DNA from: UBA11574 sp963752565
GTDB lineage: Bacteria; Desulfobacterota; Desulfobacteria; Desulfobacterales; UBA11574
DNA: 64,000 bases
NCBI GenBank assembly: GCA_963752565.1
Contig: CAVVZC010000004.1
Coordinates: 20,571 to 84,570 of the forward strand
Direction of reading: 5' to 3'
The translations under genes and the position numbers were made by a program. Below the pieces are notes generated by a model. That model was given only the letters and a program-made list of their open reading frames with translations. It searched no databases and was not told the origin of the DNA. How positions within the stretch are numbered: the first letter of the stretch is position 1; the number at the start of each line of letters is the position of its first letter. Below, in pieces: positions 17,659 through 27,089 of the stretch.

Positions 17659-17974
17659 GCCTATGAACGATTCTCACCAAGGCAGGCTTTAGATCTCTTC
17701 TAAATCTTGTCCTGTTTCTTCAGAATTCCCTCCAGAAATAGCTACCACGTCTGTCCCCACCAAGTAAAAACGGGTTAATGCTTATCAAGGAAAAGCCCGC
17801 CGTCAAAGGCTATTTTGCTGATATTGAGATCCTCACTTCAAAATTTGACCTGCAAGTTTCCGGTTTAAACTTGTATATGACTTCATCGTTGTGATAAATA
17901 ATTAGTTTCCATCCAGAAATGGCCCTTTTCCGCAATCTCTGCTTAAAGCAGATTAGGATTTCAGAGAAAACAGG

Positions 17975-18748
17975 ATGTCGCAAAGAAAAAACGTAACGTC
18001 TTTCATGAGAGAGAACAAGACGCTTTTTATTATTATTTCAGTCGTTCTTTTTTTGGTTGAACTCGAGTTTTTTGCGCTCGCAGCGATGAAGTCCGGCCGA
18101 AAATCCTGGCTGCAGGTGATGGATGCCAACGGAAATGTCATACATGAAACAGACGGTAAAAATCTCAGCGAGTTCAACAAATACTATTTTGAAAAAACAT
18201 TCGGCCCCTTTGAACAGTACCAGACCAAACTTGTAACCAAGGACATCCCTTTCCCTTTCAGAGCCTGGTTTGCGTCTGCTATGGGAGTACCTGTTGCTGC
18301 CTTTCTTTTGTTTGCTTTTTTTGTGCGTGCATACCAGTCCCTTTTTTTAAAGGAAGAAAAAATCATAGATGAAACGGATTTAAAAAGAACGGAGTATGAA
18401 TACCGATTCGAAAAGATCATCGCTGCAATCAGCAGGTTTAACATTTTTATAATAGGGTTTCTTATTTTCCTTGCCGTCTTTTTATACTGGGTTATTCCGG
18501 ATTTGATCGTTTATATCGGACGGACAGGTACCGAAACAATAATGCGATATAAATGGATTTTTTTGGCTGTGGGCATTGTTTTCCTGGGCCTGTTCATATG
18601 GATAATTTATTTAAGATATCTTCTGGCCAAAAAGACAATAGACCGCCAGACTGAAATCGACAAATATCGCCTCCAGTTGGAATACAACAAGATCGATGAT
18701 CGTCCACCTCAACTGACATATGAACAGGAAGATACATCCGACACCTAA
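17975..18748 (+). CDS. Unknown four-helix membrane protein
   Basis: 257 residues with four hydrophobic helices (about 17-38, 103-122, 150-172, 186-210). The loop between helices 1 and 2 (GRKSWLQVMDANGNVIHETDG and following) is probably periplasmic. The C-terminus is charged and cytoplasmic. No catalytic motif is visible and the family is not recognised. The ribosome site is weak (ACAGG just before the ATG). Its stop codon TAA is the end of repeat copy B, so the native C-terminus may have been altered by the element. Confidence 0.72.
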   Translation: MSQRKNVTSFMRENKTLFIIISVVLFLVELEFFALAAMKSGRKSWLQVMDANGNVIHETDGKNLSEFNKYYFEKTFGPFEQYQTKLVTKDIPFPFRAWFASAMGVPVAAFLLFAFFVRAYQSLFLKEEKIIDETDLKRTEYEYRFEKIIAAISRFNIFIIGFLIFLAVFLYWVIPDLIVYIGRTGTETIMRYKWIFLAVGIVFLGLFIWIIYLRYLLAKKTIDRQTEIDKYRLQLEYNKIDDRPPQLTYEQEDTSDT

Positions 18749-18899
18749 ACCGAGCGATTGCCGAGTTTATCCCGCCTTTGGCGGGACTGCGTTATAAGAC
18801 ATTTGCAGTAGCAGACTACGGCTGCATGTCTCACGCCTTGCATCTCCCCGCCGGTACGGGATCTTGCGACCGGTAAACTCGACAACCGTTCAATTTAGG
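18744..18899. repeat. Terminal-inverted-repeat element, copy B
   Basis: 156 bp with ends CCTAAACCGAGCG and the complement of CCTAAATTGAACG; the inverted arms extend inward to GAGTTTA on each side. The core matches copy A. Contains the internal palindrome CCCGCCTTTGGCGGG. Its first TAA is the stop codon of the 257-residue membrane protein gene. The following 18900-19166 shows only the leader of the cold-shock gene. Confidence 0.8.
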
Positions 18900-19166
18900 T
18901 ACAGTACCATTTGATTCCTGCTCATCCTATCATCTTTTAAGTCATTTCCATTGATTTTGAAGGGATTTCTATCTAAAATCGTTTCAAAATCTATTTTACC
19001 TTGACATTTGGTTTGTCCTTTGAGATGAGGATATTTGATTGTTTTTAAGTATAGGGGTATGTTGTTTCTGCGGGTCGATTTCGCTCTAAAGGACCTTTCC
19101 CTTTTGCTGGCGTGACGACCTGAAGCTTCGGTCAAAATTGAAAGGATTTAGAAGGAGGTCAGAGTT

Positions 19167-19367
19167 ATGGCAGATGGGATCGTAAAGTGGTTTAGTGACA
19201 AAAAGGGATTTGGATTCATAGAGCAGGAAGACGGAACAGACATTTTTGTTCATTATTCGTCCATCACTATGGATGGATTCAAGACCCTTGCTGAAGGTGA
19301 AAGAGTAACGTTTGACGTGGAAGAGAGCGATCGGGGACCCGCAGCCAAAAACGTCAGAAAACCTTAG
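19167..19367 (+). CDS. Cold-shock domain protein (CspA family)
   Basis: 66 residues, the standard length. RNP1 (KGFGFIE) and RNP2 (IFVHYSS) are both intact, after the family start MADGIVKWFSDKKG. Binds single-stranded RNA or DNA and works as an RNA chaperone in the cytoplasm. AAGGAGG ends about 8 nt before the ATG. A leader of more than 100 nt without genes is usual for such genes. A strong terminator follows. Confidence 0.95.
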   Translation: MADGIVKWFSDKKGFGFIEQEDGTDIFVHYSSITMDGFKTLAEGERVTFDVEESDRGPAAKNVRKP

Positions 19368-19389
19368 TTATTTTAAAAATCATGTGACC

Positions 19390-19427
19390 AAAGGCATCTC
19401 ATTGAAACAAAAATGAGATGCCTTTTT
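19390..19427 (+). terminator. Rho-independent terminator of the cold-shock gene
   Basis: AAAGGCATCTCATT, an 8-nt loop, then AATGAGATGCCTTTTT: a perfect 14-bp stem followed by a T run. It also ends at the 3' side of the convergent gene starting at 19768. Confidence 0.9.
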
Positions 19428-19768
19428 CATTTTTTCTCAAATTTAGTGATAATCTTACTGATGTCTTCCTCTATGTAGGATACGACAGTTCCGGCATTTT
19501 CAGTTGAAATGGTTTCGATATCAGCTGAAAATCTCTCAATGTCTTCTTCATCGATCCCGGTGGTCATATTCACCAAAAAAGGGGCGACTTCGCCATCATC
19601 AAGCAAGAATCCGCAGGCGCCGACTGCCCCCAAAAACTCATCCTTCATAAAAATTTGAGTCTGACCCCAGAGAAATAGGCTTCGCATTTCATGGGGCAGG
19701 CGAAGATATTGGCGAAAAAGACAGTTTTCATTCAGGCACTCACTATCTGTTCTGAAGCCATTTTTCAA
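19427..19768 (-). CDS. Hypothetical protein downstream of oleD
   Basis: Up to 113 residues; the frame opens at a TTG (19768) that overlaps the end of oleD by 26 nt, and the next Met is residue 28, so the true start is uncertain. The middle (GQTQIFMKDEFLGAVGACGFLLDDGEVAPFLV) and the acidic C-terminus (TVVSYIEEDISKIITKFEKK) look like real protein. No family is recognised. The overlap suggests co-translation with oleD. Confidence 0.55.
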   Translation of the reverse strand: MKNGFRTDSECLNENCLFRQYLRLPHEMRSLFLWGQTQIFMKDEFLGAVGACGFLLDDGEVAPFLVNMTTGIDEEDIERFSADIETISTENAGTVVSYIEEDISKIITKFEKK

Positions 19769-20762
19769 GTCGAGAAAGCCCTTCTTCTATCGAAATTTTA
19801 GGCGAGTATCCCAGGTCTTTTTTTGCTGCGCTGATGTCGAACCAGTGGGCCGTTGAAAGTTCATCGGCTAAAAAACGTGTCATCCGGGGTTCACCACGGA
19901 TCTTAAACATTTTATAGAAAATTTCCAGGACAGCGCCAATCATCCATGCTGTGTTGCGGGATATCGAACGCTGAACAGGGGCCAGACCGGCTCTTTTTAA
20001 AATATCGTTGACCATCTCCCATAAAGGAACGGGATTGTCCTGACTGATAAAATAAACTCTGCCGGAGAGGTTATGGTTTTGTTCCAATCTGTCTGCAGCC
20101 TGAATATGAGCGGCTGCGGCGTTATCGATGTAGATGGTGTCCACCAGGTTTCTGCCGTTTCCCACTCTGACCAGGCGGGTTGCCCTTTCAATAATTCTCG
20201 GCACCAGGTGATTGTCATGTGGACCCCATATCAAATGGGGCCTTAAAATGATGGTCTTCAACCCCTCATCACCGGCCGCCATCACAAACTGTTCGGCCAT
20301 GGCCTTTGTCTTCGGGTAATGGGCATGAAACTTTTCAGGATAGGGAACAGACTCGTCAACACCTTCCATATCGGCTCCGCCAAAAACAACACTGGGAGAA
20401 CTGGTATAAACAAGCCGTGAAACTTTGTGCTGTTTACAAGCGGCAATGACGTTCTGAGTCCCGATGACATTGGTTCGGTAATACGTCATATAATCTCCCC
20501 ATACGCCGGGTTTTGCCGCAACGTGAAATACGAGATCTACTTCCCGGCATGCCTGTTCGACAGCGGTTACATCGCTGATGTCTCCCTGGATCTGCTCAAC
20601 CCCCATTGCCGCAAGTTCTGGATAAAAGCGCCGTGAAAAGCTGATGACTCTGTCATCTCTTTCCACCAGTCGTTTGACAATGGCGCCCCCCAAAAATCCG
20701 CCGCCGCCGGTGACCAGAACCTGATCGGAAGATTTGGCCTTTACGGATTCATTATTATTCAT
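19743..20762 (-). CDS. oleD: OleD-like NAD(P)-dependent 3-oxoacid reductase (extended SDR, 3-beta-HSD family)
   Basis: 339 residues. Rossmann motif TGGGGFLGG (residues 18-26), active-site Y149-x3-K153 (YPKTK) and the family segment YTSSPSVVFGG. This is the 3-beta-hydroxysteroid dehydrogenase-like SDR group. With oleC just upstream on the same strand and oleB nearby, the likely role is OleD: reduction of the 2-alkyl-3-oxoalkanoate made by OleA to the 3-hydroxy acid in long-chain olefin synthesis. Other members of this SDR group act on sterols or sugars, so context carries much of the call. Confidence 0.8.
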   Translation of the reverse strand: MNNNESVKAKSSDQVLVTGGGGFLGGAIVKRLVERDDRVISFSRRFYPELAAMGVEQIQGDISDVTAVEQACREVDLVFHVAAKPGVWGDYMTYYRTNVIGTQNVIAACKQHKVSRLVYTSSPSVVFGGADMEGVDESVPYPEKFHAHYPKTKAMAEQFVMAAGDEGLKTIILRPHLIWGPHDNHLVPRIIERATRLVRVGNGRNLVDTIYIDNAAAAHIQAADRLEQNHNLSGRVYFISQDNPVPLWEMVNDILKRAGLAPVQRSISRNTAWMIGAVLEIFYKMFKIRGEPRMTRFLADELSTAHWFDISAAKKDLGYSPKISIEEGLSRLEKWLQNR

Positions 20763-20772
20763 TTAACTTGAT

Positions 20773-20980
20773 CCTAAGTTGAGCGATTGTCGAGGTTATC
20801 GCAGATACAAGGAAAATGTCGTTCCGCTATAGTCAACTATGCTGGACGTCATTTGACACAGTAGATGCGGTAAGATCGGCAATCCCGGAGGGTTTCAAAT
20901 TTTAAAAATATAAATAAAAATAATTCATTAAAATAAAAGATGTTTTATCCCATTTTAAAATTTGAAACGCTCAGCTTATG
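20773..20980. repeat. Terminal-inverted-repeat element, diverged copy C
   Basis: 208 bp between oleC and oleD with ends CCTAAGTTGAGCG (20774) and the complement of CATAAGCTGAGCG (about 20968-20980). The left arm GAGCGATTGTCGAGGTTATC resembles copies A and B; the interior differs. The right end supplies the TAA stop codon of oleC. Confidence 0.6.
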
Positions 20981-22650
20981 TTAATTTCTTTTCAGCCCAT
21001 ATTGCCAGTTTTTCACGGAAAATTTTTGAGTTGTGTCTAATGTCCACCGGAAAAGACTTGTGAAACAATATGGTTTTGATGTCCTTTGTCAATTCATTCT
21101 GTGCGGCAAGCTCAAGAAGCTCATTTTTTATCGTCTTTTTGGTTAAGTGATGGCGACTTCGTTTCAGTTCGATGCATATGACCGGTTTTTGTTGATTACG
21201 GTGACCGATTCCCACAAGGGCACTTCGAAACACTTGTGGATGATTGTTGAAGATGGCTTCACAAGGTATGGTGAAATAGGGTATCCCCTTTATTCACCAC
21301 ACGCTGGCTTTTTCGGCCGCAGAACCATATCCTCCCCTTTGAATCCTTCCATCCCACATCTCCCATCCGATGCCAAAAGGAATTTTTATCTTTGATCTTG
21401 GCCACTGCGTCGGCTTCAGGCTTTTCAAAGTATTGCCGGGTCACGAGATCACCCGCTGCCGTTATCTCACCCATCTCACCATCTTCGACCAGAATATCGT
21501 CCGACCACTTCCGAATAGGATCATCACTGATCTTTATGATGCGGATCTTTAGATCATTGATGGGTCGCCCGATGCATATCCCGTAACCCTTTTCGCTGAA
21601 TTTTCGGGTTTCAGTAAGGATTTCATTGCTGGTAATGGATATAATGGGCACCGCTTCGGTGGCTCCGTAAGGTGTATGAATCCGGGCATCTTCACTCAGC
21701 ATGGAAGCAAATTGTTCGATAATCGATGGTATTACCGGTGCGCCGGCTGAAATGACACGTTTCAGGGACGGCAGTACAATGTTTCTCTTTTTTCCGTATT
21801 CACCCACGCGATTCAAAAGAGCGGGAGAAGCAAACATACTGGTGACGCCCTGGTCCAGAATGGCCTCGATAATCTTTTTCGGATTTACACGGGCAGGTTT
21901 GGTGGGGTCCATGTCCGGAATGACGGAGGTGATCCCCAAAGGCGGCCAAAACAGCGCAAAAAGCGGAAATGTGGAAAGATCGATTTCATCTATAGACATT
22001 TCCAAATGGGTTTTTATGTGACGCAGCTGTGCGTCGAAGTTTCCGTGAGTGTATACTACACCCTTGGCAGGGCCTGTGCTGCCGGTTGTAAACAATATGG
22101 CAGCGGTATCGTTCCCCCGGGTTTTAGCCGTAACATAGAGTTTCCAGGGCACTTGACGCATTTGATTCAGGGTAAAGCCTTTTCGGAACCAGCGTCTTCC
22201 CACCGTTACCCATATCCGGACGGTTTTGAAAATTTTCGGATAAAGGGTTCGGAGGACATGAGCCGATGGAATACCGATAAACGCTTCCGGCCGGCCTTCC
22301 TTGAAGCATTCGACCATTCGGCGAATCCCCATTCCCGGATCCACGACCACCGGAACGGCCCCGGTTTTGAAAAGGGCGAAAATAATTATAAAAAATTCCA
22401 GGCCCGGTTTTACCATTAAAATGGTCCGGGTCCCGCGGGTGATTCCGGCGTTTTCCATCCCGTGCGCCAGGCAATCGGATTCCCGATCCAACTGCAAAAA
22501 CGTCAAATGAGAATACATCACCCGGCCGGAACTGCCCCGGCCTGCAGGATAGACTACCGCCCGTTTATACGGTGAGATTTTGGCCACTCTTTTCAGATAG
22601 GACGCGATATTGACATCGCGATGCTCTTTTTCATGATTTTTTGAGCTCAT
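20976..22650 (-). pseudogene. oleC: OleC beta-lactone synthetase (AMP-dependent ligase), split by a one-base insertion near 21271
   Basis: The first frame (22650-21259, 463 residues) carries the adenylation motifs ILFTTGSTGPAKG, YGATEAVP and GDVGWKDSKGRIWFCGR, and the OleC-specific stretch FPLFALFWPPLGITSVIPDMDP. It ends early at DTLFHHTL-stop. One frame over, the sequence continues IPCEAIFNNHPQVFRSALVG to 20976, the C-terminal domain. Removing one base in TTTCACCATACC rejoins them to a protein of about 557 residues, normal for OleC. OleC uses ATP to turn the 2-alkyl-3-hydroxy acid into a beta-lactone. Gene order oleC-oleD supports the call. Recent mutation and sequence error are both possible. 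Confidence 0.85.
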
Positions 22651-22741
22651 CTGTTCGAATCGATTCTTAATCTAAAGCGATTATAAACTTTCAAGATTAT
22701 CAATGGTAAAGTTTCACATATCTTATTTTGAGCATATCCAG

Positions 22742-23197
22742 CTAAGGAAAACTCAATGTACGCATATGGGCCTCTTCAATACGGCGTTCGACATATGAGG
22801 CTAAGGAAGGGTCATCTCTATAAAGGTCGAAACAGTAGCCGTCTTCTCCAAGAATACCATTCGGCACGAGATTGCCCAATTCATCCGGGTCTGTGACCAT
22901 TTCCTCGTAAAAGCATATTGAGAGCCATCGGTTGTCGGGGGCATCATCTATGATATCCACAAGAGCAAACAGGGATTGGCTCTTTTCATGACGATTCTTC
23001 AGGCTTGCCCTCAGTGAATAGCTTACACCCGGACGTGATATAAAATTGAGGCTGGTTCCTTCTGTGGTTCTGAGCTTATCAATTACTTTTAAAAAAGTTT
23101 GTTTGATCTTGTGGGGGTCGTTTTCCCAGGCCTCGAGAAATCCGGACATCTCGAGAAACTCATTTTCATCGACAAAAACACCTGCTTCGTTTTTCAT
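22742..23197 (-). CDS. Hypothetical soluble acidic protein
   Basis: 151 residues starting MKNEAGVFVDENEFLEMSGFL. No signal peptide, membrane helix or cofactor motif. The segments GVSYSLRASLKN, LFALVDIIDD and WLSICFYEEMV look like alternating sheet and helix. It lies between the CoA-disulfide-reductase gene and oleC, within the segment bounded by the two oleC 5' copies. The family is not recognised. Confidence 0.65.
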   Translation of the reverse strand: MKNEAGVFVDENEFLEMSGFLEAWENDPHKIKQTFLKVIDKLRTTEGTSLNFISRPGVSYSLRASLKNRHEKSQSLFALVDIIDDAPDNRWLSICFYEEMVTDPDELGNLVPNGILGEDGYCFDLYRDDPSLASYVERRIEEAHMRTLSFP

Positions 23198-23285
23198 CCG
23201 TTCAGTAACTCCTGTTCTATAATAATCGCATTAATTAATGCAGCATAGTAATTCAAGTAATTCATTGTGGCAAAATGTTATTATT

Positions 23286-24992
23286 TTAAAGATCAAGCCC
23301 CCACTTTTTTAGAGCAGCCACGCCTCCCTGAAGATTATACGTGTTTTTCAGTCCTGCCTTGTCCATGATTAATTGCGCCTCATAGGAACGAACACCGGTG
23401 TTGCAGATGAGCACGAGTTTCTTGTCTTTTGGAACATCTTCAAACCGGGCTCTCAATTCATCCTGTGGAATGCTTTTCCAGTGATCTGGATATTTATTGA
23501 CAAAAGGTTCTGCATTGCCCCATCCCCGGCAGTCTAAACAAATGGTATTACCGTCTTCTCTATTTTTCCACCAGTCAACAAACTGATCTGCATCGATGAC
23601 TCTATTTTTTCCGGCCAGGATATTTTCGGCAGTATTACCCAAAGCGTTTAAAATATCCATGGCGGACGAAAACGGTGGTGAATAGGGGAGCTCAAGGTTG
23701 CTAATTTCTGAAACCGTCGGCTTTGATTTAAGTATCGCGGCCACGGCGTTGATCCGGCCGACCATACCCTCTCCCTTGTTCCCAAGACCTTGGATTCCCA
23801 GAACCTGTCCGGTGCTTCTATCCACTACCAGTTCCAGGTACATGAGATCCTTTTCCGGGAAAAAGTGGGCACGGTCAAACTGGACCATGAATGCGCTCAC
23901 CGGGTCAAAATTTTCATTTCTGGCGGTTTCAAGGCTTAAACCGGCACTGGCCACCGATATTTCAAAAAGCTTTACTACAAAACTGCCCACACTTCCTTCA
24001 AATTCCGCCTCACCACCTGCCAGGTTGGTACCGATGACACGTCCCTGTCTGTTCGCCAGACCACCCAGCGGGTAGTAGCTCGGTTTTCCGGTGATTAAAT
24101 TCGTTACTTCAACACAGTCTCCCCCCGCATAAATATCCGGATCCGAGGTCTGCATTCTTTTATTCACGACAATGCCGCCTTTTGGGGAAATTTCCAAACC
24201 CGCACGCCTGGCAAGGTCCGAGTTGGGCATTATGCCTGCCGCTATAATGACCATATCCGCATCCAGGGTTCTATTGCTGGTCACCACTTTTTCCACCCGC
24301 TGCTTACCTTCAATCCTTACAACCTCTTCATTGAAGTAAACAGAGACCTCATTTTCTTCCAGATGACATTGCACCATCTTGGCCAGATTATAACTGATAA
24401 TTCCCGGAAGTACCTGGTTTGTAATTTCGACAATATCGGTTTCAATACCCCACAGGTCGACCAGTGCTTCGGCCATTTCAAGACCGATAAATCCCGCACC
24501 GATAATTACCGCCTTTCCAACTTTTCCTTCGGAGATTTCCTGCTTTATTGCAATGGCTTTATGTAAATCGGTTACGGTGTAGACACCCTCGAGATTAATT
24601 CCGGGAATGGGAAGCTGCCTGGGTTTGCTTCCCGTCGCCAGCACCAGCTTATCGTAGGAAAGCGTTTCTTCTTTTCCGCTGATGACGTGTTTGGTATTAA
24701 CCGTTTTCCGATCTCGATCTATGGAAAGAGCACGGGTATTGATCCGGACGTCAATGTCCTTTGCGTCTTGAAAAAACTTCACATCGCGAAGCATATGGAA
24801 ACTGGTTTCCTGGAGCTGCGCCGCATCGCTGACGTCACCGGAAATAAAATAAGGTATGCCGCATCCGCCGTAAGAGATCAGGTCGCTTTGATCCACCATG
24901 ATGATGTTGGAGTCAGGTTCCAATCTTTTGAAACGGCACGCAGCCTTCGGACCTAATGCTACAGCGCCGATGATGAGAATATTTTTAGGCAT
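23286..24992 (-). CDS. CoA-disulfide reductase-like flavoprotein fused to rhodanese domain
   Basis: 568 residues from ATG 24992, preceded by AAAGGAG 8 nt upstream. The FAD-binding start is PKNILIIGAVALG; C44 in YGGCGIPYFISG is the single active-site cysteine of CoA-disulfide/NADH-oxidase-type enzymes. The NAD-binding motif is VIIGAGFIGLEMAEAL and the second FAD motif DIYAGGDCVEV. The C-terminal rhodanese domain (about 465-568) has its Cys in LICNTGVRSYEAQ. Such CoADR-Rhd proteins reduce CoA disulfide or CoA/other persulfides with NAD(P)H and handle sulfane sulfur in the cytoplasm. It interrupts the ole genes and is not known to be part of that pathway. Confidence 0.9.
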   Translation of the reverse strand: MPKNILIIGAVALGPKAACRFKRLEPDSNIIMVDQSDLISYGGCGIPYFISGDVSDAAQLQETSFHMLRDVKFFQDAKDIDVRINTRALSIDRDRKTVNTKHVISGKEETLSYDKLVLATGSKPRQLPIPGINLEGVYTVTDLHKAIAIKQEISEGKVGKAVIIGAGFIGLEMAEALVDLWGIETDIVEITNQVLPGIISYNLAKMVQCHLEENEVSVYFNEEVVRIEGKQRVEKVVTSNRTLDADMVIIAAGIMPNSDLARRAGLEISPKGGIVVNKRMQTSDPDIYAGGDCVEVTNLITGKPSYYPLGGLANRQGRVIGTNLAGGEAEFEGSVGSFVVKLFEISVASAGLSLETARNENFDPVSAFMVQFDRAHFFPEKDLMYLELVVDRSTGQVLGIQGLGNKGEGMVGRINAVAAILKSKPTVSEISNLELPYSPPFSSAMDILNALGNTAENILAGKNRVIDADQFVDWWKNREDGNTICLDCRGWGNAEPFVNKYPDHWKSIPQDELRARFEDVPKDKKLVLICNTGVRSYEAQLIMDKAGLKNTYNLQGGVAALKKWGLDL

Positions 24993-25112
24993 CGTAAAAC
25001 TCCTTTGGCTTTTTTCGGATTGGGCCAATTTACATCACAAACTTTAAAAGATTCAATAACTTTATCCTAATCTGAAATAATACCAAGGAAATCCAGAATT
25101 GCCCGGTCTGTC

Positions 25113-25290
25113 GGATAAATAACCGCCCGTTTGTACGGTGCGATTTTGACCGCTCTTTTCAGGTAGGACGCGATATTTACACCATAACGCTCTTTTTCAT
25201 GATTGTTTGGGCTCATCTGTTCGAATCGATTCCAAATCTTAAGCTTTGATAATCCATCAAGATTGTCGATGCAGGATTCAAGCGTAAGCT
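25113..25290 (-). pseudogene. Duplicated 5' fragment of oleC with its upstream region
   Basis: The minus strand from ATG 25216 reads MSPNNHEKERYGVNIASYLK, then RAVKIAPYKRAVIYP, nearly the same as the start of oleC at 22650 (MSSKNHEKEHRDVNIASYLK, with RVAKISPYKRAVVYP next). Similarity ends at about codon 35 (25113) and extends upstream of the ATG to about 25290. The remaining coding sequence is absent; a stop follows shortly after. It stands downstream of oleB, where oleC would be expected in an oleBCD order. Confidence 0.85.
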
Positions 25291-25612
25291 ACAATAACCA
25301 TCAACGGTTGTAAAGATGCTTTAATACCTGAATCTTTCACAAATCGGACCTGTTTCAATTTTTGGGATCACTCCAACAAACTTTTACCAAACCCCAATTA
25401 CATTTTACCGTGAAGATCCTATAAATATCAGGAGCCTAAAATATTTTTGATATCTTTTTCAAAAAAGATAAATCCTTTTTAAGGAGTTTCCCCTTTTCAT
25501 TTTTTGATAATTGTATTAGGCATACATTGAGGTTCCAGTTGGCCTACTGGTAAGACTGCCAGTTATAACGCCGACGATTTAATATCTAATGTTAACCGGA
25601 AAAGAGAATTTG
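25291..25612. other. Intergenic region upstream of the 98-residue protein gene
   Basis: No gene or structured RNA recognised. It is AT-rich, with A/T runs near 25445-25500. A tRNA-like look at 25530-25570 does not fold into a cloverleaf. Confidence 0.4.
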
Positions 25613-25909
25613 ATGAAAAGATTCAAGGTTAAACTCCATGGTAAGAATTTCCTCCTCAACCTTGACGGTGAACTCAAAAAGTTTGGGTTTTACGTCACGA
25701 GATTTGTTAAGGCAGAGAACCCACAAGAGGCTGAAAAAATCGCCATCATCTTAACCCATCAAAATCCTAATTTAAGGGATACCGTATTAAATGAAAATGC
25801 TGATCGCCCCACAATTAATTTGGAAGAAATAAAGGAAGTCAGCTTTCTAAAATTTTTTGCCAGAAAATCAACAACAGGCTTTACGTTTTATTCCGAAGAT
25901 GAAGAATAG
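25613..25909 (+). CDS. Hypothetical small protein
   Basis: 98 residues starting MKRFKVKLHGKNFLLNLDGEL, chosen over an upstream ATG at 25589 because the family-like start is more compact; AAAGAG lies about 6 nt upstream. The first 35 residues look like a short beta sheet (KKFGFYVTRFVKAEN), and the remainder is helical. No known motif. It is convergent with oleB and opposite in direction to its neighbours. Function not recognised. Confidence 0.6.
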   Translation: MKRFKVKLHGKNFLLNLDGELKKFGFYVTRFVKAENPQEAEKIAIILTHQNPNLRDTVLNENADRPTINLEEIKEVSFLKFFARKSTTGFTFYSEDEE

Positions 25910-26123
25910 GAAAATATTGCACAAATTCTATCTTCAAATGTGGCACAAAAAGTGGGGGCAAGTCACCATACCCCCTGAAATAAAGGTCCTTTATGGCGGG
26001 GCGCTGGTTAAAAAGGCGTGTCTCTGCCGGACCATTTCCACCGAAGAAAAAGATAAACCGGTAGGAAGAAGAATCATCTAACGTGTTCACGGGGTGCGCT
26101 TCCCCATGAAAACACACGAATAA

Positions 26124-27032
26124 TCAGTGAACCTTTAGAAAATTCTTAACCATCGGAATAATTCTATCTGCTGCATCTTCAAGAACATAATGGCCCGCAT
26201 CTTTGAATGTCTTTACTTTCGCATCAGGGAAACGGCGCTGCCACTCCAAAAGATAATCCCTATCAAAGACAAAATCGTGTACACCCCATAAAATGAGCAT
26301 GGGAATGTGATTCAATCGATGCAGGTTGTCATCCACATATTTTGCAAGACGGTAACTCGGATCCTTATTTTTGACAGGAATATCCTGAACAAACTTTAAT
26401 GTTGCGATCCTGTTGTTCCAGCTATTGTACGGAGCAAGGAGGCCCGATTTTACATCTTTTTCAAGGCCTTTGTAAGAGGCCATGAAAAGCGCACCACAGG
26501 CGAAAATATTAAAGCCGAGTACCGCCAATGCAGCAAACGGCTTAATATTTCGTATCAACCGAAGTCTTACAGGGAGTGTTTTGCCCGCCGGTAAAAGAAA
26601 GGCCGCGGTATTCATGATGACAAATCGGTGAATCCTTCCCGGATGTCTCAAAGCGTACGCCATACCGATCATCCCCCCCCAGTCGTGGAGCACCAGTGTT
26701 ATATTTTGGTTTATCCCTAAGGTGTCGAGAAGATTCTCCAGGTCGTCGACACGGCTCTTCAGGCGATAATCATATTGATCGATATCTGGTTTGTCCGACA
26801 GGCCGCACCCGATATGATCCGGCACAATGGTGCGAAACTGTGATGACAAGCCTTTAACCAGGTTACGAAAATAAAACGACCAGGTGGGATTTCCGTGAAG
26901 CATAATCACCGGGTCCCCCGCACCTTGGTCAAGGAAGTGATAATTCAGACCGTTTATTTCCATGTAATGGGATTTAAACGGGTAAAGATGGCGAATTGCG
27001 GAAATGTCAATATGTTTGGTTTTATGTCGCAT
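26124..27032 (-). CDS. oleB: OleB-like alpha/beta hydrolase (beta-lactone decarboxylase, haloalkane dehalogenase fold)
   Basis: 302 residues. Oxyanion/halide-type motif MLHGNPTWSFYFR (45-57), nucleophile D117 in LVLHDWGGMIG, acid near D253 (WGVHDFVFD) and catalytic H281 (DAGHYVLED) give a complete Asp-Asp-His triad of the haloalkane dehalogenase class. PDHIGCGLSDKP and the nearby oleC and oleD support OleB, which converts the beta-lactone to a cis-olefin plus CO2. A hydrolytic dehalogenase is the alternative. The ATG at 27032 has a weak ribosome site. oleA does not occur in the window. Confidence 0.84.
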   Translation of the reverse strand: MRHKTKHIDISAIRHLYPFKSHYMEINGLNYHFLDQGAGDPVIMLHGNPTWSFYFRNLVKGLSSQFRTIVPDHIGCGLSDKPDIDQYDYRLKSRVDDLENLLDTLGINQNITLVLHDWGGMIGMAYALRHPGRIHRFVIMNTAAFLLPAGKTLPVRLRLIRNIKPFAALAVLGFNIFACGALFMASYKGLEKDVKSGLLAPYNSWNNRIATLKFVQDIPVKNKDPSYRLAKYVDDNLHRLNHIPMLILWGVHDFVFDRDYLLEWQRRFPDAKVKTFKDAGHYVLEDAADRIIPMVKNFLKVH

Positions 27033-27089
27033 AAAGGGTTTTAGATATGCCGCGGCGAACCTATTGTTTCAGACAGGATATCGATACTC

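Noticed and set aside
25530..25585. Possible tRNA-like sequence (GGTTCCAGTTGGCCTACTGG)
   Set aside because: It has a D-arm-like look but no anticodon arm, T-arm or acceptor pairing.
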